From Paguma larvata (taxonomy: Eukaryota > Chordata > Mammalia > Carnivora > Viverridae): a stretch of DNA of 64,000 nucleotides. Numbering within the stretch: the stretch's first letter is position 1; every line of letters starts with the position of its first letter. Under the pieces are notes generated by a model. The model saw only the letters and a program-made list of their open reading frames with translations, ran no database searches and was not told the DNA's origin. Positions 1 to 11,839 of the stretch are shown one piece after another. The position numbers and the translations under genes were made by a program. Location: contig CM057832.1 in assembly GCA_030068075.1 (NCBI GenBank), positions 77,897,502-77,961,501 of the forward strand. Direction: 5' to 3'.

Positions 1-420
1 AACAAGTGACTCTCTGAGGGCAATGTCCTGAAGTAACCGCTACACGTTAAGGACAGGGTATGTAGTGTGCTGGTGGCAGAGCATATATAGACAGAATAAT
101 GACTGGTGCAGGGAGAAGAAGGAAATGGACTTTGCCCAGGTAGAGCGACTAAAGGGTTTAATCCAGACTGATAGAAATCAGAATAAGGACAGGTGCGAGG
201 GAAAAGGAATAAAGATCGATGTCGTCTAGATGAACTTATACGGCCTGGTTATTCCAGAAAAAGGGGGTTTAGTTGGGCCGTGTCTGTTTCCGCCTTAGTT
301 TCTTGTCAGCTCTAGCACCTTTTCCCCCCGATTTTTGGAGTTGAGAGAGAGACAGTGGTTTCAGTCGTCCCCCTTTAAAGGGCAAGCGAAATACTGGAGC
401 CCCCTACTCCTCCGCCATGT
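1..420 (-). repeat. Possible L1 5'-UTR-like or LTR-like fragment, unclassified
   Basis: This left-edge segment has more CpGs (230-415) than the flanking DNA. Read on the minus strand it contains ATGGCGGAGGAGTAGGGG (about 404-421), which resembles the start of carnivore L1 5' UTRs. The rest does not clearly match L1, and a TATATA-like run at 84-91 would also fit an old LTR. It is cut by the window edge, so its type stays open. Confidence 0.3.
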
Positions 421-686
421 TGCCCCAGCTCCTCATTCATATATTCTTAATTTATCCATTTAGGTATTCATATAATCAAACATATATCTTTGATTGTGGA
501 TGATTCCAGCCTCACATTCTTAGGAAATTAGCTGCCCAGTGTTCTCAGGAAAGAATCCCCTTGTACATGAATTCGCCCATGACGTGAATTCTCCAACAAC
601 AGAAGGGTAGGGCTATGTTATTATTACTTTTAGCACTTGTGGAAAGTGCCAGAGTTGGGATGTCTGATGGTTGCATAGTCACCTGT

Positions 687-718
<32 letters not shown>

Positions 719-1811
719 TCCATAGAGACTGGTGGAAACATGACTTCCTCACCATGCAAAGACATAGGTGTGTATATGGAGGAGAGTTATGACTGAAGTA
801 CTGAGGCTGATTTTACAGTCAAGTATGAAACTTATCCTCATTACTTAAGAGTTAGAACGGCACAGAAATATGCTGCAGGAAGGGTCAGAATCTGAGGTAG
901 AGTAAAAAATGTTGGATAAAAAGATATGTCTAAAAGTTCCAGAGGTGAATGAAGTCAATGTGTATTTGAGGACCAAGGGTAATATATTGTAGGATTAATA
1001 CTTTTACAAGCTATTTCCATAATGATATTTTTGTCTCTGCATGTTATGGGTAAAATAGAGAAATAAATTTAAAGGAGTCAAAAAGTTTTTGTCCATACCC
1101 TCTCAATTCTCTATCCTATTAAAGAAATAAATGCAGTCTTTCCGTTAGCAAAAGTGATTTGTTTATCATCGTAACATAGATCAGAAAGCATTAATACCTG
1201 GGAGAAGTAGCTAAATAAATAAATGGAAAAGAACTTGAGAAAGAGATTTATTTTTGTGAGTTTTGCAGGCTGTGATATTAGATCTGGGCAGATATAGGGT
1301 GGTGTGGTGTTTGTAGCTTCAGATCTTTCCAGCAGAGCCATATTTGTATTTATTAAGAGTGTGGAATGCGGGGTGGGACAATAAAACCCCAAATTCATCA
1401 CAGCAAGTCTCAACAGGGGAAGAATACATGTGTAAGAAGCATCAGGAGAAGTCCATTTAGCAACAGGAAGCTAATTGCTTCATTTTTATTCCACAGCAAA
1501 ATCAAAACCAGGTGGCTGGCAGGCAGCCCACACGTGAAGATGTTTCTTAGAGTTCCTCGGTCATGGGCCACGGGTGCCGTAAGATGAAGTTGGAAGGCTG
1601 AAACAGCCATCTGGTGGCCAGTCATATTGTTGATCTCAGTGGCCTTGCCATCTCAGAGCTTTCTAGGTGAATCACCTCCTAGTGATCTGCACATCTTTTA
1701 TCAAGAATCAGCAGAGCCACTCATGCTAGCCAGACAGATAAGGTACACACACCTCATTGACTCACGTAAGTCTGATACTCCATTCTTTGTATAAGTAGAG
1801 TCATCAAGCAG
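421..1811. other. 5' flanking DNA, no gene recognised; (AC)n at 687-714
   Basis: AT-rich non-coding sequence with stop codons in all frames. The only clear element is a perfect (AC)14 microsatellite at 687-714. The short ORFs at 1111-1625 have no homology I recognise. Confidence 0.6.
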
Positions 1812-1976
1812 CGTTTCTTAGGCTTCAGCATGCACCGAGATGACCCGGAGACCTTGTCCAAACACAGAGCCCTGGGTCTTGATCCCAGTGTTTCTGATCT
1901 GGGTTAGGTCTGAGGAGGGGTCTGAGAATCTGCATTTCTAGCAAGTTCCCAGGTGATGCTGCTGATCTAGTCCACT
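1812..1976 (+). mobile_element. MER5A-like nonautonomous hAT DNA transposon
   Basis: The diagnostic MER5A order is readable: 'cagtgtttctgatctgggttaggtc', then 'ctgagaatctgcatttctagcaagttcccaggtgatgctgctgatc'. The copy is diverged and its terminal inverted repeats are degraded. Confidence 0.75.
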
Positions 1977-3697
1977 ATCATCCAAGGAGCCACTGATCAC
2001 GTTAGGCATAAATAAAACAAGAATAGAGCTACCATATAGTATTTTTTCCCCTTCTCGTTTGACTCCAAATTTCTGTCTTTTTTTCTGACAAAATTATAAG
2101 ACAGGTTTGCATGTATTAACCTTTCCCATATAGATTCCTCTTGATCATTGCTTCTAGGTGATACACCTCTCCCCACCCTCTCACCCTGAAAAGTACAAAC
2201 AAATTAATGTTCTTATTTAGAATGACTCATTACTTGGTCAGAAAACAAACTCCCACCCAGCGTGGGCTGACCTGACCTACAGCCTGGTTTATCAAAAAAA
2301 TACCACATCTACTGTGCTTTCACTCTAACAAGCATTTAATAAGAAGTAAGGTTTTTTTCTTTGCTTCTCTTTCTGGGGAACTATATTCACTATATTGGTA
2401 TTCTGTCGTAGTAAACATTTTTCAGGGATTGCAGAGATGGAAAGGCAGAGAGCAGAGGTGGGCTGCAGAGAGATGCAGAGGTTAAAAGAGGTGCTTGACG
2501 ATGGATGCCATCTCATTTTTAGTAAAAAAAAATAAAGACTCTTCACGTACAATTTTAGACGAATTGACTAAAATAGAAGTCAGTTAGGTATTTCAAAACA
2601 AAGAAAACCTTCTTTTAACATACATCTTAAAAAAGAGGACGATGTAATTAATCAACATAGGCAAAAAAGAGACCTGCTGGTGTAGCAGATGCAAATCTTG
2701 CCAGTGGTCACATAATTTCCTTTCCCCTCTTCCATTTTCTTTTCTTTCATCTCTTCGATTCAATGAAAATCTTGCCAGTGGCCACACAATTTCCTTCCCC
2801 CCTTCCATTTTCTTTTCTTTTGTCTCTTCTTTCTTCTCTTCCTTTCCCTTCCATTTTCTTCTCTTTCCTTTACTTCCTATCATTTGCTAGATTTCTATGT
2901 GGTTTTAATATGTGCAAACAATATTCAAGATTAGAGAGGAAGAAGATTCTGTCCTCAAGGAAATGCAGGTTGACAGTTTCACAGTGTTTAAATTCACGTG
3001 TACTCAAACTATAATAATTTCACCGAAATCCTTAAGATATATTTGTTTTATGACAGATTCCTTTGAGGGATGACACAGTTGCCTCCTACTCTCCATCATG
3101 TTTTACATGCCCTGGAAATTCTCTCATCTCATCCTAGGTGCTTTCCTAGTATCCTCTAGCCTTTAATTTGATTTCCTATGATCTCTTAGTAGGTTTAAAT
3201 ATGTGTAAGCTTAGAGTGGATGAGGCTGGATGTTTAATACTCAAGGGAGCCGGCCATTCAGGATGAAGAATTTAGCTGTTGAAACTCAGTATGTGCCTCA
3301 AAGGCAGGCAGTATATCAGACGTCTGTCACTGGAAGCAGTACTACATCCATATAATACTAAGTTATGTTAGTTCACTCAATGGTTTAATGTATTTTTAAT
3401 GTATTGGTCACCAAATTAAATGACTTGCATTGTGGGCATGTTTGTTGATCATTTCATTTATCTGGAAGTCTTGAAGAGCAGAACATGGTTGTAGCTAGGG
3501 CAAGTCTGTCTTTGGGACATGCTGAGACTTCGTCAGCTCTGATGGTAGGAGAAGGAAGGATCTGGTGAGTGAACAGGTCTAGGGGGCATTTTTTGGCTCC
3601 TGACTGTAGCATTGACCAGTGGAAATTAGCAGAAATATAACACATAGAGAAACGTAACTTTTAGTTGCTAGAAAAAAATGACACCTGAGGAGGCAAG
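1977..3697. other. 5' flanking DNA with a 74-bp tandem duplication
   Basis: No coding or repeat family is recognised apart from a two-copy tandem duplication at about 2693-2836, which also creates a pyrimidine-rich tract on the + strand. The short ORFs at 2325-3014 follow from that tract. Confidence 0.5.
2693..2836 (+). repeat. Two-copy 74-bp tandem duplication
   Basis: 'aaatcttgccagtgg' begins at 2693 and again at 2767, exactly 74 bases apart. The copies stay alignable through 'ttccattttcttttcttt' with a few substitutions and one short indel. Confidence 0.85.
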
Positions 3698-3850
3698 AGC
3701 GCTCCACCACCTACTACCTGTGTGAACTTAGCCCAAATTTCCAAGGGTGAGGTGGGAACATTAATCACACATCAACTATAGGGCAGTTGGAAGGATGAAG
3801 TGATGAATGTCAAATGTTTAGCACAGTGCCCTCGATCAATATTCAGTTGA
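3698..3850 (+). mobile_element. MIR SINE fragment
   Basis: Contains the MIR sequence 'accacctactacctgtgtgaacttagcccaa', then the later part 'atgaagtgatgaatgtcaaatgtttagcacagtgccct'. Ancient and diverged. Confidence 0.6.
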
Positions 3851-3937
3851 TTGATTGTCTGTCTTTTTATCCATGCCTTCAAATGCAAGCCACAGAATAA
3901 GCTTCCTTCCGTATTTGAGTGATTCAGTCCCCTCCTG

Positions 3938-4124
3938 CAGAGGTTCTCAAGGTGTGGTTCTCAGTGATAATGCCACTATCACTGGCAGCTTACTAAAAAT
4001 GCAGATCTTCAAACCCTACTCAGACCTACGAAGTCAAAAACTCTGAGGTTGGGCCCAGCGCTCTGTTTTCACCAGCCCTCCAGGTGATCCCGACGCACAT
4101 GTAAGCTTAGAATCACCGCTCTAG
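3938..4124 (-). mobile_element. MER5A-like hAT DNA transposon
   Basis: Near full length for MER5A (about 187 bp). 'gaggttctcaaggtgtgg' at one end and 'ccctccaggtgatcccgacgcac...agaatcaccgctct' at the other correspond to the two ends of the consensus, read in the reverse orientation. Confidence 0.8.
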
Positions 4125-4663
4125 TAGGGCACAGCAGTGCCGCTTTCAGCAAGAAAGTGATGCTCAGAGCTGGAAAGTGATAGCACTATGGTTCCAGGAG
4201 GCTGGCAAATAGAGCAGAGGCTTCCAGACATGAACAAAAGGTACTGGGGATAGGGTCCGACCTTCCAGGAAAGGAGGCTGGAGCAAAAGATCAATAGGAT
4301 GACAGGCTCTGTTCTGTCCTTCCTTTCCCCATCCCAGCCGAGCCAGCTGGCACAAGGCACGGTTCTCAGACTTTGTGGACTTAGGAATGCTAATGACAGA
4401 ATCCCATCGTACACTGGGGGAAGGTAAGCAGAAGGTAAGGGAGGCCTGCAGTACTGTAAGCATGTAGGTACTTATAGATAAGCCAGACTTATCCCCAGTC
4501 AGGTACAAGTAAGACTCTAGAATTAGGTTGGGACCGATGCTGAAGATAAAAAGTCTTCATTCTTCCCAAATGAACAGAGTTTGGCAAGGTAGGGACAAAG
4601 ACGCTGGTTATATTAGCATGAATTCTTTGGCAACGTGTAATCAACCTCAGTTCAAAATACCTC
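4125..4663. other. 5' flanking DNA, nothing recognised
   Basis: Unique-looking sequence between a MER5A and a SINE. The two overlapping minus-strand ORFs here (97 and 114 codons) have no recognisable domain and are treated as chance. Confidence 0.5.
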
Positions 4664-4680
4664 TGATCTTCCACTTTTCT

Positions 4681-4895
4681 TAAAAAAAAATATTTATTTA
4701 TTTTTGAGAGACACAGAGAGAGAGAGAGACTGAACGGGGGATGGGCAGAGAGAAAGGGAGACAGAAAATCCCAAGCAGATTCTGCGCTGCCAGTATAGAG
4801 CCCGAGGTGGGGCTCAAACCCACAAACCCTGAGATCATGACCTGAGCCGAAATCAAAAGCTGGACGCTTAACTGACTGAGCCACCCAGGTGCCCC
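4681..4895 (-). mobile_element. Felid CAN-SINE (SINEC type)
   Basis: The T-rich tail is on the left and the tRNA-derived head 'gccacccaggtgcccc' on the right. It is flanked by a 14-bp target-site duplication, tgatcttcYacttt, at 4664-4677 and 4897-4910 with one mismatch. Confidence 0.93.
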
Positions 4896-5276
4896 ATGAT
4901 CTTCTACTTTGTGGGCCTGTTACTCTGTGCTCCTGGCTGACAGATTCAGGCGTCATGGAAAAATACTTCTTCACCTTGTGTTAGCCTTTTCTTTTTAAGG
5001 CCAGCAACAGGCTGCGGCCATGCTATTTGTGTCTGGTGGCAGCTGCATGAAGCCGCTGGGATTGCCTGTGTATCTACAGAAAAACAGTCTGAGTGCCCTG
5101 GGCTGGGAATGAGAAACGTGTGTTTGTGTGAGTGACCACCCTTGACTATGGTGATGCTTTCCATAGTGTTCCTTGGAGAAGCCTCAGGGCAGGAAACCAT
5201 AGAATGGTACAATGGTCGGACCTCTGATAAATCAGTTAGCTTTGCCTCCTGTGGAGAGTTTAGGACAAAGAAAACA
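4896..5276. other. 5' flanking DNA, nothing recognised
   Basis: Unique-looking sequence between a SINE and a purine tract. No gene or repeat family seen. Confidence 0.5.
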
Positions 5277-5390
5277 GGGAGAGAAGAGGAGAGGAGAGGA
5301 GGGGAGAGGAGAGGAGAGGGGAGGGGAGGAGAGGGGAAGAGAGGGGGAAGGGGAGGGGAGAGGAGAGGAGAGGGGAGGAGAGGAGAGAGA
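5277..5390 (+). repeat. (GGAGA/GGGGA)n purine-rich low-complexity tract
   Basis: About 114 bases of G and A only, made of irregular 5-mers. It generates long E/G/R-rich and, on the other strand, S/P/L-rich open frames that are not genes. Confidence 0.95.
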
Positions 5391-5707
5391 AAAAACAAAA
5401 AACTCTTGATTCTCTTCCTTCTTGCTTCCTCCCTGTCTTAGCAGAGGAAGTTAGGGTTAGGGAGCCAGTTGGGTAGTTGTGTTTTTTTTCCCTGCCCTCC
5501 ATCGTTTGAGTTCTCACAGTAAAGTACTCAACAGCTTGGAAGTGTTATCCCTGATCTATAAGATACGGGTTGAAATTCAGCCTCACAACAATGATTACTA
5601 ACAAAAGCAGGTTGAACTGATTGATGACTGCCACATTGTTATTAAATAGAAATTATAAACCTTCAGAATGTGAATGAGTTCAACAAATATTTATTAAGTT
5701 CCTGTTA

Positions 5708-5883
5708 GGTGGTTCTCAGATAACAAATGGAAGAATCATTTGAAAGGCTATTTAAAATGATCCCAGGACCCCACCCCCAGAATTTCTAATCATAGGATTA
5801 GGAATGAGGCACAGAAATCTATATTTTTAACTGTTGTTCCCAGTCGTGCTAGTGCTCTGTAAAGCACACACTAAGGAGCACTG
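5708..5883 (+). mobile_element. MER5-like hAT DNA transposon
   Basis: 'gtggttctcagata' at the left, 'caggaccccacccccagaatttctaatcata' in the middle and 'gtaaagcacacactaaggagcactg' at the right follow the MER5 consensus order. Strongly diverged. Confidence 0.6.
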
Positions 5884-5924
5884 TTTGAGGAAAAGATGAG
5901 TATTTTGTGAGCAGTAACTATATT

Positions 5925-7060
5925 CTGGTCTTAGACTATAAGCTTCTTGCTAGCAGGAACTCTGAAGTTTTCATTTACCACCACACCATTCAGCATCCTG
6001 GCCTTAGAAACCTTTCGTCTGCCCCAAACTCCGAATCTGTATCTTCAGCCCATAGAGCAACTCCTGACTCCAGATTGATATACCCCCTCAGCACTCTCAC
6101 ACAGATGTCTAGTAGACATCTCAGAGTTAACGTGTTGAAACTGAACTTCTCATTTTCCTCAGACGATGGCACACACGTGCCTCCAGTCTTAAAGGCCATC
6201 TTTGACTCCTTCCTTTCACTTCTACCCCTCATCTCGTCCTTTAGAAATCCTGTTACTTCTGTCTTTAAATCATATTCAGTCTCTAGTTACCACCTATTTC
6301 ATCGCTCTGCTTCCACACACTCTATCTAATTTCTCTTGAGTTACAGTCAATTGTCTCTTAAGTGATGTCTATGCTTCCACACCTGCCCCCTACAGTCTAT
6401 TTTCATACTGTGGCTAGAGACATCCTGTTAAACATAAATCAGCCAGCCAATCTGACTCCTTAATTCAGTACTTTCTGTACTTTAATAGGAATTAAAGCCA
6501 AAAGACTTACAAAAGACTGCAAAACCCTATAAGAAATATCTTCTCGTTGCCTCTCTGACCTCCTGTCTTGCTGCTCTACTTCCTGATAATTTCATCACAT
6601 GTATGTGATCTTCTGGTTTTTCCTGCCACACACCTGGAATGTTTGCATGAAGGCCTTCATGTTGGCTGTTCACTTTGCCTATTTTACCATGTCCCCACAC
6701 AGTTCATTCCTCGACTTTCTTCATGTTCTTTCTTTACTCAAATTTGTCTTTATTACCCTCTCAGTAAGGTCTGTCTTGGCTGCCCTGTTTAATATTGTGA
6801 TGACCCCACCTCCCATCTATCCTTAGGATTCCCAGCTTCTCCCTTCCTCCTGTGTGCCATTTTTTTCCCTAAAGCATTTATCATCATCTAACATACCATG
6901 AAATTTATTGATATATTGTGTTTATTGTCTCTTTTCTCCCACTAGATTGTAAGTGTGAGCGTCTTTGTCCATTTGGGTCACTGATGCATCCCAAGCACCC
7001 ACAACAGTGCCTGTCACAGAATCGGTGCTCCATAAATATTTACTGAATAAATTAATGATT
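5925..7060 (+). mobile_element. L2 LINE: reverse-transcriptase remnant and 3' end
   Basis: An L2 3'-end piece (about 5925-5988, 'gactataagcttcttgctagcaggaactctg') is followed by a longer L2 section running to the classic end at 6945-7060 ('ctagattgtaagtgtgag...cagtgcctgtcacag...ctccataaatatttactgaataaatt'). The 140-codon frame at 5907-6329 is the decayed end of the L2 RT. It keeps a 'SSRHLRVNVLKLNFS' stretch matching the family's 'SHRHLKLNMSKTEL'-type segment. Not a host gene. Confidence 0.75.
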
Positions 7061-7084
7061 GGCAGTTTTCTCAATTCTGAATAT

Positions 7085-7245
7085 TTATTGAGTGAGAAAA
7101 CATTTAAAAATATTACTTCATTTAACTCATAGCAGCCTTTTTATTCCCATTTTGCAAATGGGAATACCAAGGTTACCAGATACTAAATAACATGATCAAG
7201 AACAAACATCCAAATTTGTCTGATTCTGCCATGCCTTTAGTTTCT
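7085..7245 (-). mobile_element. MIR SINE fragment
   Basis: 'ttcccattttgcaaatgggaataccaaggttaccagatac' is the reverse MIR core. Highly diverged. Confidence 0.6.
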
Positions 7246-7261
7246 ATTCTCTCACTACCTG

Positions 7262-8660
7262 TGCAATGTCACAGGCACTACACCAGCTGTTTAAAGGATA
7301 CAAAATGAAACAGGTATAGTTCCTTTCCCAAGGGTCTCACCTGTTAGAGAAGACAGACATATAGAAAAAAGTAACTATCCTACAAGGAACTTATAGGTTG
7401 GTACTATAGCAAAAGTAGACAACTGCATTACAAGGCAGAGTGTGGCATATATTATTGTAAATGGATGAAGTGTCATAGGAGAGAGAGTAAACCATTGCCT
7501 GAAGTGATAAGAGATTGAGTTTTTAGAAGGAAATAATAATCACTGAACATGTAAGTAGTCCTTGGTTAATTACTGAATAATGGGTAGTATTTAATAGGTA
7601 GACATGGCAAGAACTAGTATTTCAGCATGAACAGAGGAAATAAGTAGGAAAGTAAGTGAAGATTAGGTGCATGGAACATATTTTCTAGAAACAGTATTTT
7701 CTAGAAACATGAGGTGGCATAAAGGTAATAGCTCGGGTAAATCCACTGAATCTTTCTTCTGAATCTATAGAAAGCTTTTGTTAATGGGAAAGCTGTCCTT
7801 TGGGAGAGCCATTCTGGCAGGCATGTATTCATTTATGTAACATTTATCAAGTGCCTGCTCAGTGTTTGATGAAGGGGTTAACATGGAAAGAGATATGGAG
7901 GATTCTTCAGTTCTTTACAGCTTGTAGTCTGGTGGAGGTGGCAGCTAATTAAGCAAATACAATCCAGTGAAATAAATGTATCACGAAAGGAGATATGGAA
8001 CCCATGGCAAGGGAGAAGAACCTAGTCAGGGAAAATATCAGAGGTTAACTAATGCAAGTTACATTTCAGCTGAAACCTGAGTGTTACTAGGGCAAATAGG
8101 AGGGCGAGACCTGTTGCAGGCCGAGAAATGACACGTAGAGAGAAGCAGAAGTGACCAATACCTTTTACTGTGCTTTCCCAGGCCCCAAAGAAAGCAGAGA
8201 CTAGCTAGGGTATAGAATGACAAAAGATGGAGGAGAAAGAAGTCATGTTGGAAAGATGGGCAGATGTCAGGTCATGAAGCACTTTAAAGGTGTGTTAACC
8301 TTTATCATAAAGGGGAAGGGCTGTCATTATGGTCTTTAAGCAGGGAATTTTGTTTGTTTTGGTTAGGGTTAAGCAGGGACATTTTATGATCAGGTATATA
8401 TCTTAGAAGCTCTACTCCTGCTTCAGTGAGCAAAGTGGGTTGGAAGGGAATAAAAATGGAAGTGATGGAGATCTGTTCAGAAGCTGTGGAAATAATTCAG
8501 TCAGGTGGGGATGGATTAAAGTGTATGAATGAGATTATCAGGATTTGGGGACTGGTAGGATATATGAGATGGAGAAAAGGGAGAGGTCAAAGGTGACTTG
8601 CAGGCTTCCGAATTGTGAATATGGGTCATGGTAGAGTCTGTTACTGAAACATGACTGGAT
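7262..8660 (-). mobile_element. L2 LINE fragments, reverse orientation
   Basis: Two reverse L2 3' ends are readable. One is at 7262-7420 ('acaggcactacaccagctgtttaaaggatacaaaa'). The second, longer one starts at 7820 ('cattcatttatgtaacatttatcaagtgcctgctcagtg') and continues through 'gtcatgaagcactttaaagg...aagcagggaattttg' to 'gagaggtcaaaggtgacttgcagg'. All of these are reverse-complement L2 landmarks. Heavily diverged; 7420-7810 is uncertain. Confidence 0.6.
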
Positions 8661-9024
8661 AGAACATTGCATGTGTGTGGGGACGTATGTGCAAAAGGGT
8701 ATGTGTGTGTGTAGGAGTAATCAGCTATTATAATAGGTCAGGTAAGACACTGAACAATGGTAACAATAGAATGGAAATGAGGCAACTATCTTTCACCAAA
8801 TTTATAAACATTTTAAGGTTATTGGTAAGAATCCAGGTATCTCTGGAAAGTGATGATGGAACAAGTTTTTTTTATAATCCATTTGTAGTTTTCTAGATCA
8901 TTACTTGATAGCCCCTCTGCATACTGAGTTTTCAGTTGAGTACCTCATTTATTGAAGCCAATACTTATCCAAAAATATTTTAAATCTTTTTATAGGATCA
9001 AAATTTGTTATTAAAAAAAATCTT
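8661..9024. other. 5' flanking DNA, nothing recognised
   Basis: AT-rich sequence with a short GT-rich run at 8667-8716. No gene or repeat family recognised. Confidence 0.5.
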
Positions 9025-9222
9025 GGGGCACTTGGGTGACTCGGTCAGTTAACTGTCTGACTCTTGGTTTTGGCTCAGGTCATGGTCTCATGGCTTTATA
9101 AGTTTGAACCCCACCTCGGACTCTGTGTCGGCAGTGCGGAGCCTCCTTGGGATTCTCTCTCTTTCTCTCTACCCCTCCCCCACTTATTCTGTCTTTCTCA
9201 AAAATAAATAAATAAATAAAAA
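9025..9222 (+). mobile_element. Felid CAN-SINE (SINEC type), diverged
   Basis: The head 'ggggcacttgggtgactcggtcagttaa' is at the left and the A-rich (AAAT)n tail at 9199-9222. More substitutions than most copies here, so probably an older insertion. Confidence 0.9.
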
Positions 9223-9940
9223 TCCTTAAAACTACCCATCCTTATCATTTCATCATTTATATCTCTGATATAAGTAAGGAATGAGTGCACTCTTTAACAA
9301 AATGTTAATTTATTAGGTACAGTGCAAAAGGCGCTGCTACCTACATGTGAGAATTCTTTTTTAAGAAACAGCAATTCAGGAATTTTTAAAGTATAAATGC
9401 TTAAAAAGTAAATGGAGGCAACAAAAAACCACATACAGCTCATATACACGAAGGATGGATACAACTTCAATGTAGCTTGATTCTTTAGGGAGTGATTTTC
9501 CCCAAACACTTAGCTGAATTCACATGTAATATTCATCCAAGCAGCTCATTGCACTTGCAGAAAAGACCCAGTCATGGTCTTGCAAACATTATTCTTTGTA
9601 CACGGTAAACTTAAACATCACTTTTGAAAGCACTAATATAGAGATGGAGCCTTCAAAATATCTATTCAGGGCAGTGATTGATAAAGGGCTAACCTCACTG
9701 AGTTAAGAATACGGGCGGGCAGTGCCCAGAGGCTACCTTTGCACATTCTGATGGAGATTGGTGGAGCAAGAAAAGATCCAGCTTATGGGCAAATTAGTCT
9801 CATCAACTAAATAAACTTGGTAGGATACTTCTCCCTTCTGCCATTTGGAGTAAGCAGATGGGATATGTTTTTTTCATATAATTCTCAGGAATGTGGTCTG
9901 CTTTTATTATATACCTTCCCTCTTTTTAGAAAAATATATG
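9223..9940. other. 5' flanking DNA, nothing recognised
   Basis: AT-rich non-coding sequence between two SINEs, stop-rich in all frames. Confidence 0.5.
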
Positions 9941-10148
9941 GGGGCGCCTGGGTGCTTCAGTCAGTTAAGCATCTGATTTTGGCTCAGGTTATGATCTCAT
10001 GGTTTGTGGGTTCAAGCCCCGCATCGGGCTCTGTGCTGACAGCTCAGAGCCTGGAGCTTGTTTTGGGTTCTGTGTCTCCCTCTCTCTCTGCCCCTCTCCC
10101 ACTCAAGCTTTCTCTCTCTCTCCAAAAAAATGAATAAACATTAAAAAT
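9941..10148 (+). mobile_element. Felid CAN-SINE (SINEC type)
   Basis: The head 'ggggcgcctgggtgcttcagtcagttaagc' is followed by the B-box-like 'ggttcaagcccc' and the body 'gggctctgtgctgacagctcagagcctgg', ending in 'aaaaaaatgaataaacattaaaaa'. Short duplicated flank 'aaaaatatat' on both sides. Confidence 0.95.
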
Positions 10149-10159
10149 ATATATATGAA

Positions 10160-10310
10160 GAATCCCAAGCCTCTAGCCAGGCACTGTGCTAAGTGTTGGG
10201 GATACAAGATGGAAGTTCTGGCTTTAAGAAGCTTATAGTCTGGCAGCAGGTGCATTCTCTTCATACCATTCCTAGCAAATAGCATATCCACCTGCTTACA
10301 GAAGTGATTC
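10160..10310 (-). mobile_element. L2 LINE 3'-end fragment
   Basis: 'gccaggcactgtgctaagtgttggggatacaagatgg...aagaagcttatagtctgg' is the reverse complement of the L2 3' terminus. Confidence 0.7.
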
Positions 10311-11044
10311 AAAAAATAAATGAAATAATAAGAAATGATTTAGAATCCATACTGCTAGACTTTACTTCTCTGATTCCCTCTAGAGACCTTGGCCCTTAGG
10401 AGGTCAGCTTTTAGGCCACAGGGATTACTTTGGATCAGAAATTTTTCATGGATAGTTATCGCAGAATCCTTAAATCTGCCAAAACAGATTGCTCTCTATA
10501 ACCATTGCTGTTATTTCACTGAACCTCTAATACCAAAATTATTCCTTGCTAAATTATTAGCTAAAAAGTAACACATTTCTGACCTAACTTCATAAAAATT
10601 CCAGAAATTGGATATGCATAACTGAATGGAAGACAATTTCTGCATTTAACCACAGATGGAGGAGGATGATTTGCAAGAATATGGTGGACTGAGAGGCCTT
10701 CAGTTTATCTTATCACCTTCTCTTTCTTCCCAACCGTGCCTTCTTCTTTGGGTCTCTAATGCCATTTGCTTTTCAAACTTTGCTCTTAGGAAAGCATCTA
10801 TAACTGTGAAGAAAATCTTGGGAAATATATTATTCTCTAGGTGGCTCTGAAATTTTAAGGCTTAGTTCTCATTGTGGGAAAAAAACTTTGTCATCTCATA
10901 AAGATATTATATCTTTTAGTGTTCAGGTGGCAGTCATGAGAGGAAGGATGGGAGATCTTTCTCAGTACCCCTGTAATCAGACCACACAAGCACTGTCTTT
11001 GGTGTTCCCAAGAGTGGGCTGCTTTGAACAAACTTTCATAATAA
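10311..11044. other. 5' flanking DNA, nothing recognised
   Basis: Unique-looking AT-rich sequence with no gene or repeat family that I can name. Confidence 0.5.
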
Positions 11045-11300
11045 ATTAACTTATTCATTCATTCCTGCAACAACTGAATGGTTAGTAAGACTTACAAAAT
11101 TCTTGGAGCTTATGAGGCAAGGTGGAGGTATGAAGTGACTGAAATTATGATTCAGAGGTAAAAGGTATATAGTAAGTAAAAAGGAAATAATGAAGTCCAT
11201 TGGTAAGAGAGATGAGTGGAGTAGACTCAGAGAAACCTAGACATGACTAGGGAGAACAGCTGGTCTCTAAAGCCTGGAAAGGACTGACTGAGATTCAGGC
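11045..11300 (-). mobile_element. L2 LINE 3'-end fragment (probable)
   Basis: 'cttattcattcattcctgcaacaac' followed by 'attcttggagcttatgagg' fits a reverse L2 3' end. The remainder is only weakly alignable by eye. Confidence 0.45.
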
Positions 11301-11446
11301 TACACCTGGCCCTCATGCCTTTAGAAAAGCATATTGGACAATATTTTAAAACTCTAAGTGGAATAGAAGTGAGAAGAAGTTGAGAATTGAGGAGATGTCA
11401 AGCCCATATATTTTTCTTCTCTTATGATGCCTTCCTCCATCCTAAC

Positions 11447-11484
11447 TCCACCTCCACCTCCACCTCCACCTCCACCTCCACCTC
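11447..11484 (+). repeat. (CCACCT)n hexanucleotide microsatellite
   Basis: About six perfect copies of CCACCT. On the minus strand it gives a poly-glycine run in a meaningless 63-codon frame. Confidence 0.95.
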
Positions 11485-11839
11485 TTGTCCCCATGGCCAT
11501 GTCTCTTCTTGACATCCTTTCAATTTTGGCCTCTCTGCAAACCATTTAATTTGTTTCCCATTTCCAGAAGACATGCTGTAAGAGTAAGATGGACCAAGTT
11601 CATATGTTCACAGTGGTTGGCAGTACTGAGGTCAAGTGCCTATATTCTGGTCTAATTCATCATCCATCAGTGGCTGCTTGAAGCTGGGGCCACGGGTAAG
11701 GCCGTTCCCTTTAGAAAAGATTTGGAACTCTTTAGGCATGAAGACTAAAAATTCTAAAACCACAATCATTAGAATAGAAAGAGAGCCAATTTCTTTGAGT
11801 ATTTGCCATAGGCTACATACTGCTATATACATTTTAAAT

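Noticed and set aside
4489..4974. 161-codon minus-strand ORF
   Set aside because: Its middle (GTWVAQSVKRPAFDFGSGHDL...) is translated CAN-SINE, and the same peptide pattern recurs at every felid SINE in the window.
5142..5517. E/G/R-rich and S/P/L-rich frames around 5.3 kb
   Set aside because: Products of a purine-only low-complexity tract; no coding evidence.
5907..6329. 140-codon + strand ORF as a gene
   Set aside because: The sequence aligns with the L2 reverse-transcriptase end and leads into an L2 3' terminus.
11354..11545. Poly-glycine protein frame
   Set aside because: It comes from the (CCACCT)n microsatellite read on the minus strand.
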